A DNA stretch of 8,101 nt from JALXCG01 sp026991065 [NCBI: Gemmatimonadota bacterium] (GTDB lineage Bacteria; GCA-2686955): assembly GCA_026991065.1 (NCBI GenBank), contig JALXCG010000124.1, forward strand, positions 1 to 8,101, written 5' to 3'. The notes under the pieces were generated by a model. It made no database searches and was not told the DNA's origin. It saw only the letters and a program-made list of their open reading frames with translations. Positions 1-6,219 of this stretch are shown piece by piece (within the stretch, counting starts at the first letter, position 1; every line of letters starts with the position of its first letter). The position numbers were made by a program, and so were the translations under genes.

Positions 1-98
1 GGTCTGCTTCATGCCCAGACTGATGCGACGATGTCGAGGTGGTGATCCTGAATATCGACAAGGCGCATCGTCGCATCAGTCTGGGCATGAAGCAGACC
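1..98. repeat. 33-bp perfect inverted repeat, probable fold-back artefact
   Basis: Bases 1-33 are the exact reverse complement of bases 66-98, with bases 34-65 as the loop. The right arm encodes part of a conserved S1 domain (RRISLGMKQT), so it is authentic coding sequence. The left arm breaks the S1 reading frame, with an in-frame TGA at 21-23, and has no separate explanation. A fold-back chimera at a contig end accounts for this best. Sequence before about base 34 should not be taken as the true upstream part of rpsA. Confidence 0.85.
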
Positions 99-632
99 GA
101 AGCGGATCCCTGGAGCCGCGTTACCGACTTCTTCAATGTCGGCGACGAGGTCGAGGCGGTGGTCCACAAGGTTGTCGAGAAGGGCCTGGTGGTCGACTTG
201 CCGCATGACTACGAGGGTTTTGTGCCGATCAGCCAGGTCGGGCAGCAGGCCTCCGGGCGGAAGTTGACCGATCTCTTCCGGGAAGGCGACAAGATCCCGA
301 TGAAGCTGATTGAGATCGATCCTCTGGAACGGCGCATCGTGCTTTCGATCCGCGCTTACACTGAAGATCGCAATCAGCCGGAAGAGGAATACCTGCGCCG
401 GCATACTCACATTCAAGAGGTGGGTGGCGAATCGTTGGGCGAGAAGCTCTCGGCTGCGCTCAAGGCGGCTTCCACGCATGCCGATGAGCCCGCGGAGCAG
501 GCGGCGCCTGGTGATGGCGCGGAAGAGACCGCTGCGGCAACCGAGGATGAGCCGGTTGCGGCGGATGTGGTCGCCGAGGAGGCTTCCGCCGATAGCGCGG
601 ATGAGCCCGAGGAAGAGAAGACTGAAGAGTAG
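33..632 (+). CDS. rpsA: 30S ribosomal protein S1, C-terminal part (5' partial)
   Basis: S1 binds mRNA on the small ribosomal subunit and helps translation initiation. Only the last ~199 residues are present. The first residues (VEVVILNID, then RRISLGMKQ) are the end of one S1 RNA-binding domain. A complete S1 domain follows at about residues 35-108 of this fragment, from GDEVEAVVHKVVEKGLVVDL to LERRIVLSIRAY, with the typical EGFVPISQ segment. The tail from about residue 149 is Ala/Glu/Asp-rich low-complexity sequence, encoded partly by imperfect copies of GATGAGCCSG near 482, 545 and 600; acidic tails are seen in S1 of several phyla. A GTG at 39 could be mistaken for a start, but the homology runs back to at least base 33, so the gene is truncated by the contig-end artefact. 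The next gene begins 3 bases after the stop. Confidence 0.93.
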   Translation, partial: VEVVILNIDKAHRRISLGMKQTEADPWSRVTDFFNVGDEVEAVVHKVVEKGLVVDLPHDYEGFVPISQVGQQASGRKLTDLFREGDKIPMKLIEIDPLERRIVLSIRAYTEDRNQPEEEYLRRHTHIQEVGGESLGEKLSAALKAASTHADEPAEQAAPGDGAEETAAATEDEPVAADVVAEEASADSADEPEEEKTEE

Positions 633-635
633 GTC

Positions 636-782
636 GTGGTGAAACGGCCGGATCATGGCGGGCACCCGCGGGTGCAGTTCGAGTCCCTCGACCTGCATCG
701 GCCGCGGGTGCCCTCTCTGCGTCGTAACCTGGTGTTGCTGGCCCTGGTCATTGGGCTGATCTGGGCGCTTCAGTGTGCCTGA
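636..782 (+). CDS. Small single-span membrane protein, unknown function
   Basis: This is a 48-codon frame filling the gap between rpsA and galT. It starts at GTG 636 or the adjacent GTG 639 and stops with TGA at 780-782. The N-terminal ~30 residues are polar and basic (many Arg, His and Pro). A single hydrophobic helix follows, NLVLLALVIGLIWALQCA, ending the protein and preceded by the positive SLRRN. This suggests a tail-anchored protein with its N-terminus in the cytoplasm and a Cys next to the C-terminus. GAAGAG at 624-629 and AGG at 631-633 could serve as ribosome-binding sites. It lies 3 bases after rpsA and 12 bases before galT, which supports a translated operon member. I do not recognise a family, and a chance open frame cannot be excluded at this length. 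Confidence 0.5.
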   Translation: MVKRPDHGGHPRVQFESLDLHRPRVPSLRRNLVLLALVIGLIWALQCA

Positions 783-794
783 GTAGGCGGATCA

Positions 795-1808
795 ATGTCT
801 GAATTGCGCAAGGATCCGGTGACCGGACGCTGGGTGATCATCGCCACCGAGCGGAGTCGGCGGCCGACCGATTTCGCGGTCAAGGAGCGCCCCAAGGCGA
901 ATGCTCTCTGCCCTTTTTGTCCCGGCAACGAAGAGATGACGCCGCCCGAGATTCTTGCTCTGCGGGGTTCGGATGGGGTGCCTGACGGACCCGGCTGGAG
1001 GGTGCGGGTGGTGCCGAATCGCTACCCGGCGATGCGGGTAGAGGGGCCGATGGGGCGTCGCGGGCTGGGGATGTTTGACCGGATGAATGGGATCGGCGCC
1101 CACGAGGTGATCATCGAAACACCGGATCATGCGCGGCAGTTGGCGGATCTGGGCGCGGATGAAGTGGAGCTTGTGCTGCGGACTTTCGCCGCGCGCCTGA
1201 GTGATCTTCGACGCGATCCCCGGTTCCGCTATGTTCTGCTTTTCAAGAACCATGGCAGCGAAGCCGGAGCCAGTCTGGAACACTCCCATTCGCAGTTGAT
1301 CGCGACGCCGATTCTTCCGCGCCAGGTGGTAGAGGAGTTGGAGGGCGCGGAGCGGCACTACCAGCTCAAGGAGCGTTGCGTTTACTGCGACCTGATTGAA
1401 CAGGAGCGCACCGACGAGGTGCGCCTGGTCTGCGAGTCGGGCGCGTTTGTCGTGGTGCAGCCGTTCGCCGCCCGCTGTCCCTTTGAGACCTGGATTCTGC
1501 CGAAGCGGCATGCGTCCGATCTCGACGCGGCGTCGGCGACGGAGTTGGCCGATCTGGCGCGCGTTTTGGGCGAGACCCTGGGGCGGCTCGGGAGCGCGCT
1601 GGGGGATCCGGCCTACAATTTCATTGTTCACAGCGGCCCGTTACAGGAGCCGGAGCTGGTGCACTACCACTGGCATTTGGAGATTATGCCGAAGTTGACG
1701 CAAGTCGCCGGGTTTGAGTGGGGCAGTGGCTTTTTTATTAACCCAACTGCTCCCGAGGAGGCGGCCGCCTATTTGCGGGCGATTTCATTGGGCGAGGAGC
1801 GGTGTTGA
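795..1808 (+). CDS. galT: Galactose-1-phosphate uridylyltransferase family protein
   Basis: The family transfers a nucleotidyl group between sugar-1-phosphates; classical GalT exchanges UMP between UDP-glucose and galactose-1-phosphate in the Leloir pathway. The 337-residue length is normal. Visible motifs are ELRKDPVTGRWVIIA at the N-terminus, the CPFC metal-binding pair at C39/C42, NHGSEAGASLEHSHSQ at about 152-167 and HYHWHLEIMPK at 290-300. His165 is the expected nucleotidylated residue. The usual HPH active-site triplet of E. coli GalT reads HSH here, a form known in other family members, including (from memory) the plant ADP-glucose phosphorylase. A second Cys pair, CVYC, lies at 195-198. 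The ATG at 795 is preceded by AGGCGG. glgA follows directly, so an ADP-glucose or glycogen-linked role is possible. Family assignment is firm; substrate specificity is not. Confidence 0.9.
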   Translation: MSELRKDPVTGRWVIIATERSRRPTDFAVKERPKANALCPFCPGNEEMTPPEILALRGSDGVPDGPGWRVRVVPNRYPAMRVEGPMGRRGLGMFDRMNGIGAHEVIIETPDHARQLADLGADEVELVLRTFAARLSDLRRDPRFRYVLLFKNHGSEAGASLEHSHSQLIATPILPRQVVEELEGAERHYQLKERCVYCDLIEQERTDEVRLVCESGAFVVVQPFAARCPFETWILPKRHASDLDAASATELADLARVLGETLGRLGSALGDPAYNFIVHSGPLQEPELVHYHWHLEIMPKLTQVAGFEWGSGFFINPTAPEEAAAYLRAISLGEERC

Positions 1809-1851
1809 GGAGCGGCCGGCGCGCGGCGCCGTGGCGGACACGGAGTGGTCG

Positions 1852-3336
1852 ATGCGAATTCTGATCGCGGGCGCGGAGGCGGCGCCGCTGGCAAAGGTCG
1901 GTGGGCTGGGCGATGTGCTGGGAGCGCTGCCCCATGCCCTGGCGCGGCGCGGACACGATGCGGTGCTGATTATCCCGGCCTATGGGTCGATCCTGGGGCG
2001 CGTGGAGCTGCACTCTTATGGGGCGTTGGATGTGCGCAAAGGGGGAGGGGAACCGATTCCGACCAATCTGCTGGAGACCTGGCTGCCGTCGCCGCGGGGG
2101 GATGGGTTGGCGGTTCGGGTTCTTCTGGTCGAGCAACCGTGGTATTTCAGCCGCGAGGGGATCTACACCGACCCGGTTACCGGCAATGGGTTTGCGGATG
2201 AGCATGAGCGCTGGCTCGCCTTCTGCATGGCAATTGGGCCGGCCTGTGAGCGCTTGGGCTGGTCCCCGGATCTGCTACACGCCAACGACAGTCACACGGG
2301 TCCGGCGCTGGCGCTGAAGGCGCTGCGGCCGCACCCGGCGCTGCGCCGCGCGGGGGCTCTGTTTTCGATTCACAACCTCGCCCATCAGGGCTGGTACGGC
2401 CGCGATGTGTTGCGGTTCGCCGGCTGGGATCCGGATTGGCACAACGATTCGGCGGACCCGCTGGAGTATTCGGGGGGCACCAATTTTATGAAGATGGGGA
2501 TCGTGTGCGCGGACCTGATCAACACGGTGAGCGAGCGCTACGCCTACGAGATTCGCACCGATCCGGAGTTGGGGTGCGGGCTGGAGGGGCTTCTGGCGCA
2601 CCGGGGGTCGGATGTGCGCGGCGTGGTCAATGGGATTGATGTGGATCTCTGGAATCCGGCGACCGATCCGCTGCTTCCGGCACACTATTCGCTCGATGAT
2701 CTCAGCGGCAAGCGGGTGTGCCGGGATCAATTGCTGGCGGAGTTGGGACTGCGGCCGGCGGGTGAGAATACGGTGGTTTTGGGGATGGTGAGTCGTCTCA
2801 CCGCGCAAAAAGGCGTGGATCTGGTCATCGGGGCGCTTGACCACATGATGCGGGATGATCTTCGCGTGGTGATTCTTGGGTCGGGGGCACCCGCCTATCA
2901 GGACGGGTTGCGGGCCATTGAAGCGCGGCACGGCGAGAAGTTTCGGGTGCTGATCGGTTTCTCGGAGTCGATGGCGCATCGCATCGAGGCGGGGGCGGAC
3001 GCGTTCTTGATGCCTTCGCGCTATGAACCCTGTGGGTTGAATCAGATGTACAGCATGCGCTATGGGACAGTGCCGATTACGCGCTATACGGGAGGGTTGG
3101 TGGACACGGTGGTCCCCTTCGACCCCTGGCGAGGCGAGGGCTGCGGTTTCCATTTTTCCGATCTCAGCAGCGATGGCTTGCTGGATGCCGTGGGGCGGGC
3201 AGTGGTTGCTCTGCGGCATCCGGAGAGTCGCGCCCGCCTGATTCACAACTGCATGATCCAGGACTTCTCCTGGGATCGGGCCGCGGGTTCTTACGAGAGC
3301 CTCTACCACGAGATTCTGGCGCGTCATCGGCGCTGA
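1852..3336 (+). CDS. glgA: Glycogen synthase (ADP/UDP-glucose glucosyltransferase)
   Basis: GlgA adds glucosyl units from ADP-glucose (or UDP-glucose) to the non-reducing end of alpha-1,4-glucan in the cytoplasm. The 494-residue protein has the GT5 layout. The N-terminal Rossmann domain has the KxGGL motif (AKVGGLGDV, Lys15). HANDSHTG at 143-150 matches the family's HxHDWH region, and FSIHNLAHQG follows at 171-180. The linker VVNGIDVDLWNP is at 258-269. The C-terminal domain has GMVSRLTAQKG with Arg315/Lys320, and SRYEPCGLNQMYSMRYGTVP at 389-408 with Glu392. I chose ATG 1852 because GGAG at 1842-1845 is 6 bases upstream and the protein then starts MRILIAGAE, as in the family. The frame stays open upstream into galT, and GTG 1831 is a weaker alternative. 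It lies 43 bases after galT, probably in the same transcript. Confidence 0.96.
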   Translation: MRILIAGAEAAPLAKVGGLGDVLGALPHALARRGHDAVLIIPAYGSILGRVELHSYGALDVRKGGGEPIPTNLLETWLPSPRGDGLAVRVLLVEQPWYFSREGIYTDPVTGNGFADEHERWLAFCMAIGPACERLGWSPDLLHANDSHTGPALALKALRPHPALRRAGALFSIHNLAHQGWYGRDVLRFAGWDPDWHNDSADPLEYSGGTNFMKMGIVCADLINTVSERYAYEIRTDPELGCGLEGLLAHRGSDVRGVVNGIDVDLWNPATDPLLPAHYSLDDLSGKRVCRDQLLAELGLRPAGENTVVLGMVSRLTAQKGVDLVIGALDHMMRDDLRVVILGSGAPAYQDGLRAIEARHGEKFRVLIGFSESMAHRIEAGADAFLMPSRYEPCGLNQMYSMRYGTVPITRYTGGLVDTVVPFDPWRGEGCGFHFSDLSSDGLLDAVGRAVVALRHPESRARLIHNCMIQDFSWDRAAGSYESLYHEILARHRR

Positions 3337-3380
3337 GCGGTGGGCGGGCGATTGGGCTGGATGGGGGGCGAGGTTTTCGG

Positions 3381-3410
3381 TTGACTTGCCCCCCCTCTCA
3401 TTGGTAGAAA
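3381..3410 (+). promoter_or_regulatory. Putative sigma-70-type promoter for the tRNA cluster
   Basis: TTGACT at 3381-3386 is a close match to a -35 box. TAGAAA at 3405-3410, 18 bases downstream, is a moderate -10 box. Transcription would begin about 3417, just ahead of tRNA-Gly at 3426. The spacer contains a run of seven C. No intrinsic terminator for glgA is visible between 3337 and 3380. Confidence 0.55.
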
Positions 3411-3425
3411 TCTCTCACCTTTCGA

Positions 3426-3500
3426 GCGGGAATAGCTCAGTGGTAGAGCGCCACCTTGCCAAGGTGGATGTCGCGAGTTCAAATCTCGTTTCCCGCTCCA
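3426..3500 (+). tRNA. tRNA-Gly (anticodon GCC)
   Basis: A complete cloverleaf can be drawn by hand. The acceptor stem is GCGGGAA (3426-3432) with TTCCCGC (3490-3496). The D arm is GCTC/GAGC. The anticodon stem is CCACC/GGTGG around the loop TTGCCAA, with GCC at 3458-3460. The T arm has the loop TTCAAAT. The discriminator is T3497 and CCA is encoded at 3498-3500. It is the first gene of a Gly-Cys-Leu cluster. Confidence 0.97.
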
Positions 3501-3501
3501 A

Positions 3502-3601
3502 CCTCCTCGGGTCGAGGGTCCAGGCTTGTGAGCCCGACCTTCGACCCGTGTTGTCTTTGGGGGGCGCGTCGGCTGTCGCCCCCCGGAAAGACGGCTGGAG
3601 G
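3502..3601 (+). other. Structured spacer between tRNA-Gly and tRNA-Cys (two hairpins)
   Basis: The 109-base spacer holds no gene but is strongly self-complementary. Hairpin 1 pairs 3508-3520 with 3536-3548 (13 pairs including one G-T), with an inner GGCT/AGCC stem. Hairpin 2 pairs GGGGGGCG (3559-3566) with CGCCCCCC (3577-3584). CCTCC at 3502-3506 can pair with GGAGG at 3597-3601 and enclose both. There is no T tract good enough to call a terminator, so a tRNA-precursor processing or spacing role is more likely. Confidence 0.55.
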
Positions 3602-3609
3602 AGATTCCA

Positions 3610-3683
3610 GGCGCCATGGCCAAGTGGTAAGGCAGAGGACTGCAAATCCTTTATCCCCGGTTCGAATCCGGGTGGCGCCTCCA
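3610..3683 (+). tRNA. tRNA-Cys (anticodon GCA)
   Basis: The acceptor stem is GGCGCCA (3610-3616) with TGGCGCC (3673-3679). The anticodon loop is CTGCAAA with GCA at 3642-3644. The T stem is CCCGG/CCGGG around TTCGAAT. The discriminator is T3680 and CCA is encoded at 3681-3683. Length is 74 bases. Confidence 0.97.
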
Positions 3684-3691
3684 GTTCGGTT

Positions 3692-3728
3692 CGCGCACCC
3701 AGATCCTTGAGGTCTGGGTGCGCGTTTT
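3692..3728 (+). terminator. Intrinsic-terminator-like hairpin after tRNA-Cys
   Basis: CGCGCACCCAGA at 3692-3703 pairs perfectly with TCTGGGTGCGCG at 3713-3724. CC/GG continues the stem inside after a one-base bulge, the loop is TTGA, and TTTT follows at 3725-3728. The stem is very stable but the T tract is short. It sits between tRNA-Cys and tRNA-Leu, so it would either attenuate tRNA-Leu or act as a processing hairpin. Confidence 0.6.
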
Positions 3729-3818
3729 CGCCAAGCGGTTCATATTGGGCGTCGCAGCAGCTTGGCTTCGCCGGGATGGGCCGTGCCGGCCGCGTGGACT
3801 TGGCGACGGGGTGATCTT

Positions 3819-3905
3819 GCCGGGATGGCGGAATTGGTAGACGCAGGGGACTTAAAATCCCCCGGAGTTTTCTCCGTGCGGGTTCGATTCCCGCTCCCGG
3901 TACCA
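3819..3905 (+). tRNA. tRNA-Leu (anticodon TAA)
   Basis: This is an 87-base class II tRNA. The acceptor stem is GCCGGGA (3819-3825) with TCCCGGT (3895-3901), with a G-U first pair. The anticodon stem is GGGGA/TCCCC around CTTAAAA, with TAA at 3853-3855. It has the long variable arm typical of Leu (CGGAG/CTCCG). The T arm contains GTTCGATTC. The discriminator is A3902 and CCA is encoded at 3903-3905. I see no separate promoter in the 135-base spacer upstream. Confidence 0.97.
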
Positions 3906-3914
3906 CCCGCCCGG

Positions 3915-3973
3915 AACCACAATGGGCAGCGGAATCCGACTTTCGGAAAGTCGTGAACCGACCGATTGTGGTT
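3915..3973. repeat. Nested inverted repeats between tRNA-Leu and dsbD
   Basis: AACCACAAT (3915-3923) and ATTGTGGTT (3965-3973) form a perfect 9-bp outer stem. Inside it CGACTTT (3937-3943) and AAAGTCG (3947-3953) form a 7-bp hairpin with a CGG loop. No T tract follows the inner hairpin. It may be the 3' structure of the tRNA transcript or a regulatory site for dsbD. Confidence 0.5.
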
Positions 3974-3977
3974 GTGC

Positions 3978-4006
3978 TTGGCAGGATTCACATTGTGCTA
4001 TCCTGC
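3978..4006 (+). promoter_or_regulatory. Possible dsbD promoter with overlapping palindrome
   Basis: TGCTATCCT at 3996-4004 looks like an extended -10 element (TGN-TATCCT). TTGGCA at 3978-3983 is a poorly spaced -35 candidate (15 bases). GCAGGAT (3981-3987) and ATCCTGC (4000-4006) form a perfect 7-bp inverted repeat with a 12-base gap that overlaps the -10. That arrangement would suit a repressor operator. The promoter call is weak; the palindrome itself is exact. Confidence 0.4.
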
Positions 4007-4049
4007 ATGTTTTCCGGCACCTGATCACCTCCAGCCCTGTGTCCCCCCC

Positions 4050-6032
4050 ATGAACCCAACAGCTCACGCCTCTCCGTCATCGCCTCGCGCCCGCACCTGG
4101 GCGGTTTCGGCTTCCCGTCGGCCGGAGATCCCCGGCCGCTCTTCTCTCTGTCGACGCACCGGGCGTCGTCTTCCCCGGTGGTTGCTGAGCGGTTCCCTGG
4201 CGCTTTTTCTTCTGTTTTGGCCGGGGTTGCTGCGGTCGGCAGAGGCACTGGGGCCGGTCAAGGTGCTCGACTTGAGCGCCCAGAGTGATCCGGCTTCGGT
4301 TGCTCCCGGGGGGCAGGCGGTTCTGCGGGTACAGGCTCTCGTGGGGCCGCAGTATCATCTTTATGAAGAGTCCACCAATCTCAGTGTGGAGTTCCCCAAG
4401 GGGGGGGCGGCGCTCCGCGGCAAGATCAAGAAGCCGCGCGGAACGCTGAAGATGGACTCCGTGACCGGTGAGAAGATGCTGCTCTACGAGGGGCGGCTGG
4501 AGTTTGGAGCGACGCTGGCGGTGGAGGCCGCTGCCGCGCCGGGAGTGCTGCCGGTGCGGGTGCTGATCGACTATCAGGCCTGCACCGATGCGACCTGTTT
4601 TTTTCCGACCCAGGACACACTGCTCTACAGCTTGCAGGTGGATCCACAAGGTGGGCACGCGCCGCTGAAGCCGCTGTCGGCCACTGAGAATGCCGGATTT
4701 GGGACCGGCAACGGCGCGGAAGGTGACGCGTCGTCGGCAGCCACCGCTGGCGCGGGCGCTGAGTACGGCGCCTTTGCCCGGGTTCTTGGGCGAAGTCTGC
4801 CGGCGGCTCTTGGCCTTCTTTGGGTGTTCGGGCTGATTGCCAGTTTCACGCCGTGCGTCCTGCCGATGATCCCGATCACGGTGAGAATCATCACCACCAC
4901 CTCTGGTGGCGACCGCAAGCGGGGAGTTCTGCTTTCCGTGGTCTATGTCTTGGGAATTGCCGCGACCTACGTCACATTGGGCGTGTCGGCGGGGGTCTTT
5001 GGAGGGCTTTTCGGAGCCTATCTGGGCAATCCGTGGGTGATCTGGACCCTGATTCTGGTTTTCGCTGCTTTGGGGATGAGTTCCTTCGGTTTCTACAAGA
5101 TCGCACTGCCGAGTGGCTTGCAGCTTAGGCTCAATACCGCGGGGGGTGGGGCTTCGGTGGTTGGGGTCTTTGTGATGGGCCTGGCGGGCGGGTTGATTGC
5201 CGCGCCCTGTGTGGGGCCGGTTCTGGCCGGCTTGATTCTGTGGATCGGGCAGGAGGGCAGCCCGGCACTGGGCGCGCTCTATATGAGTGCTTTTTCACTC
5301 GGATTTGGGACTCTTTTTCTGATTCTGGGTGCGGGTGGCAACGCGGTGATGCCGAAAGCCGGAGCGTGGATGATCGGTGTGGAGCGGGTGCTCGGAACCA
5401 TGCTCTTCGCCGGAGCACTCTATTTTCTCAATCAGGTGGTCGAGCCGACCACTTTTGCCGTGGTTCTTGGGGCCTTCCTGGTAATTCTGGGGCGCTGGAT
5501 GGCGCCTTCACCGGGAGAGGCGGAATCCTCGTTCCTGCTGCTGCGCTCAGGACTCGGGATCCTGGTGACCGCGGTGGGGCTGTTGGCGGTGCTGGGCACG
5601 GTCGCGATGAATGGGTGGTTCCTGCCGCGTCCCCTGTTCCTTGGAGGCGGGGGAGTGGAGTCTGTCGCGCCGGCGCATGCGGGAATCCAATGGCAGGCGG
5701 CTGACGAGGCGCGCGTGGATCTCGCGTTGCGCTCCGGCGAGCCGGTGCTGATTGACTTTACCGCGGATTGGTGCATCGCCTGTCGAGAGTTGGAGAAGAT
5801 GACCTTTGCCGATGCGGCGGTGGTGGCCGAGGCGAAGCGCTTTACGGCACTGCAGGTGGATTGCACCCGCAGCAAGGACCCGGCCATCCAGGCGATTCAG
5901 GCCCGCTTCGGGGTGAATTCTTTGCCTACTGTCCTGATGATCGGGAGTGATGGCGAGCGCGTTGCCGGAGCAACCGTGCGCGGTTTTTTGGAGCCTGAGG
6001 CTTTTGTCGAGCGCATGCGGTCGGTGCGCTGA
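4050..6032 (+). CDS. dsbD: Thiol:disulfide interchange protein DsbD
   Basis: DsbD carries reducing power from cytoplasmic thioredoxin across the inner membrane to periplasmic thiol proteins (DsbC, cytochrome c maturation). The 660-residue protein has the full three-module layout. A signal segment (helix ~44-62, possible cleavage after AEA at 64-66) leads to a periplasmic alpha domain with C178/C183 (YQACTDATCFFP). About eight membrane helices lie between 251 and 522, with catalytic Cys269 in TPCVLPM and Cys387 in APCVGPV. The C-terminal thioredoxin domain has WCIAC (C575/C578) and the cis-Pro motif SLPTV. The start is uncertain: ATG 4050 follows seven C and has no Shine-Dalgarno sequence, and it gives an unusually long Arg-rich region before the signal helix. 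An in-frame run of eight G lies at 4400-4407. The gene stands alone after the tRNA cluster. Confidence 0.94.
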   Translation: MNPTAHASPSSPRARTWAVSASRRPEIPGRSSLCRRTGRRLPRWLLSGSLALFLLFWPGLLRSAEALGPVKVLDLSAQSDPASVAPGGQAVLRVQALVGPQYHLYEESTNLSVEFPKGGAALRGKIKKPRGTLKMDSVTGEKMLLYEGRLEFGATLAVEAAAAPGVLPVRVLIDYQACTDATCFFPTQDTLLYSLQVDPQGGHAPLKPLSATENAGFGTGNGAEGDASSAATAGAGAEYGAFARVLGRSLPAALGLLWVFGLIASFTPCVLPMIPITVRIITTTSGGDRKRGVLLSVVYVLGIAATYVTLGVSAGVFGGLFGAYLGNPWVIWTLILVFAALGMSSFGFYKIALPSGLQLRLNTAGGGASVVGVFVMGLAGGLIAAPCVGPVLAGLILWIGQEGSPALGALYMSAFSLGFGTLFLILGAGGNAVMPKAGAWMIGVERVLGTMLFAGALYFLNQVVEPTTFAVVLGAFLVILGRWMAPSPGEAESSFLLLRSGLGILVTAVGLLAVLGTVAMNGWFLPRPLFLGGGGVESVAPAHAGIQWQAADEARVDLALRSGEPVLIDFTADWCIACRELEKMTFADAAVVAEAKRFTALQVDCTRSKDPAIQAIQARFGVNSLPTVLMIGSDGERVAGATVRGFLEPEAFVERMRSVR

Positions 6033-6219
6033 AAAACCCAGTCGAATGCAGCGCGGACAAAACCGGTCACTGTGCGCTTTCTGAATTAACGCCGGTCCCC
6101 GCGGCGGCCGATAGGGGGAGTGGAACCACAGACCACCACTCCCGCCGCGCGGCCATCCCCTGGTTTCCCGTTCTGCAAGAAGCGCGGTGAATCTGGAGCG
6201 TTGCTCGCTGGAGATTTCG
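6033..6219. other. dsbD to HD-GYP intergenic region with an inverted repeat
   Basis: No gene or clear promoter is visible. GGGAGTGG (6116-6123) and CCACTCCC (6136-6143) form a perfect 8-bp inverted repeat with a 12-base loop, flanked by partly complementary GC-rich sequence. There is no T tract, so it is not a convincing terminator. An alternative GTG start of the next gene (6187) falls inside this region. Confidence 0.35.

Noticed and set aside
2275-3327. Long open frame on the minus strand across glgA
   Set aside because: It lies wholly antisense to a clear glycogen synthase. Its translation is rich in Arg, His, Pro and Gln with no recognisable domain, as expected for the shadow of a GC-rich gene.
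3386-3814. Protein frames over the tRNA cluster on both strands
   Set aside because: They run through three intact tRNA genes and their hairpin spacers; none resembles a protein.
3770-3828. 10-bp direct repeat GCCGGGATGG just upstream of and at the start of tRNA-Leu, as in an attachment site
   Set aside because: The repeat is at the 5' end of the tRNA, very short, only 49 bases apart, and there is no integrase or other mobile gene nearby.
3978-3998. Sigma-54-type promoter upstream of dsbD (TTGGCA ... TGTGC)
   Set aside because: The GG and GC elements are about 17 bases apart, not the roughly 10 needed for a -24/-12 promoter.
6100-6148. Terminator after dsbD at the GGGAGTGG/CCACTCCC repeat
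   Set aside because: No T tract follows on either strand, and the repeat has competing pairings; kept only as an inverted repeat.
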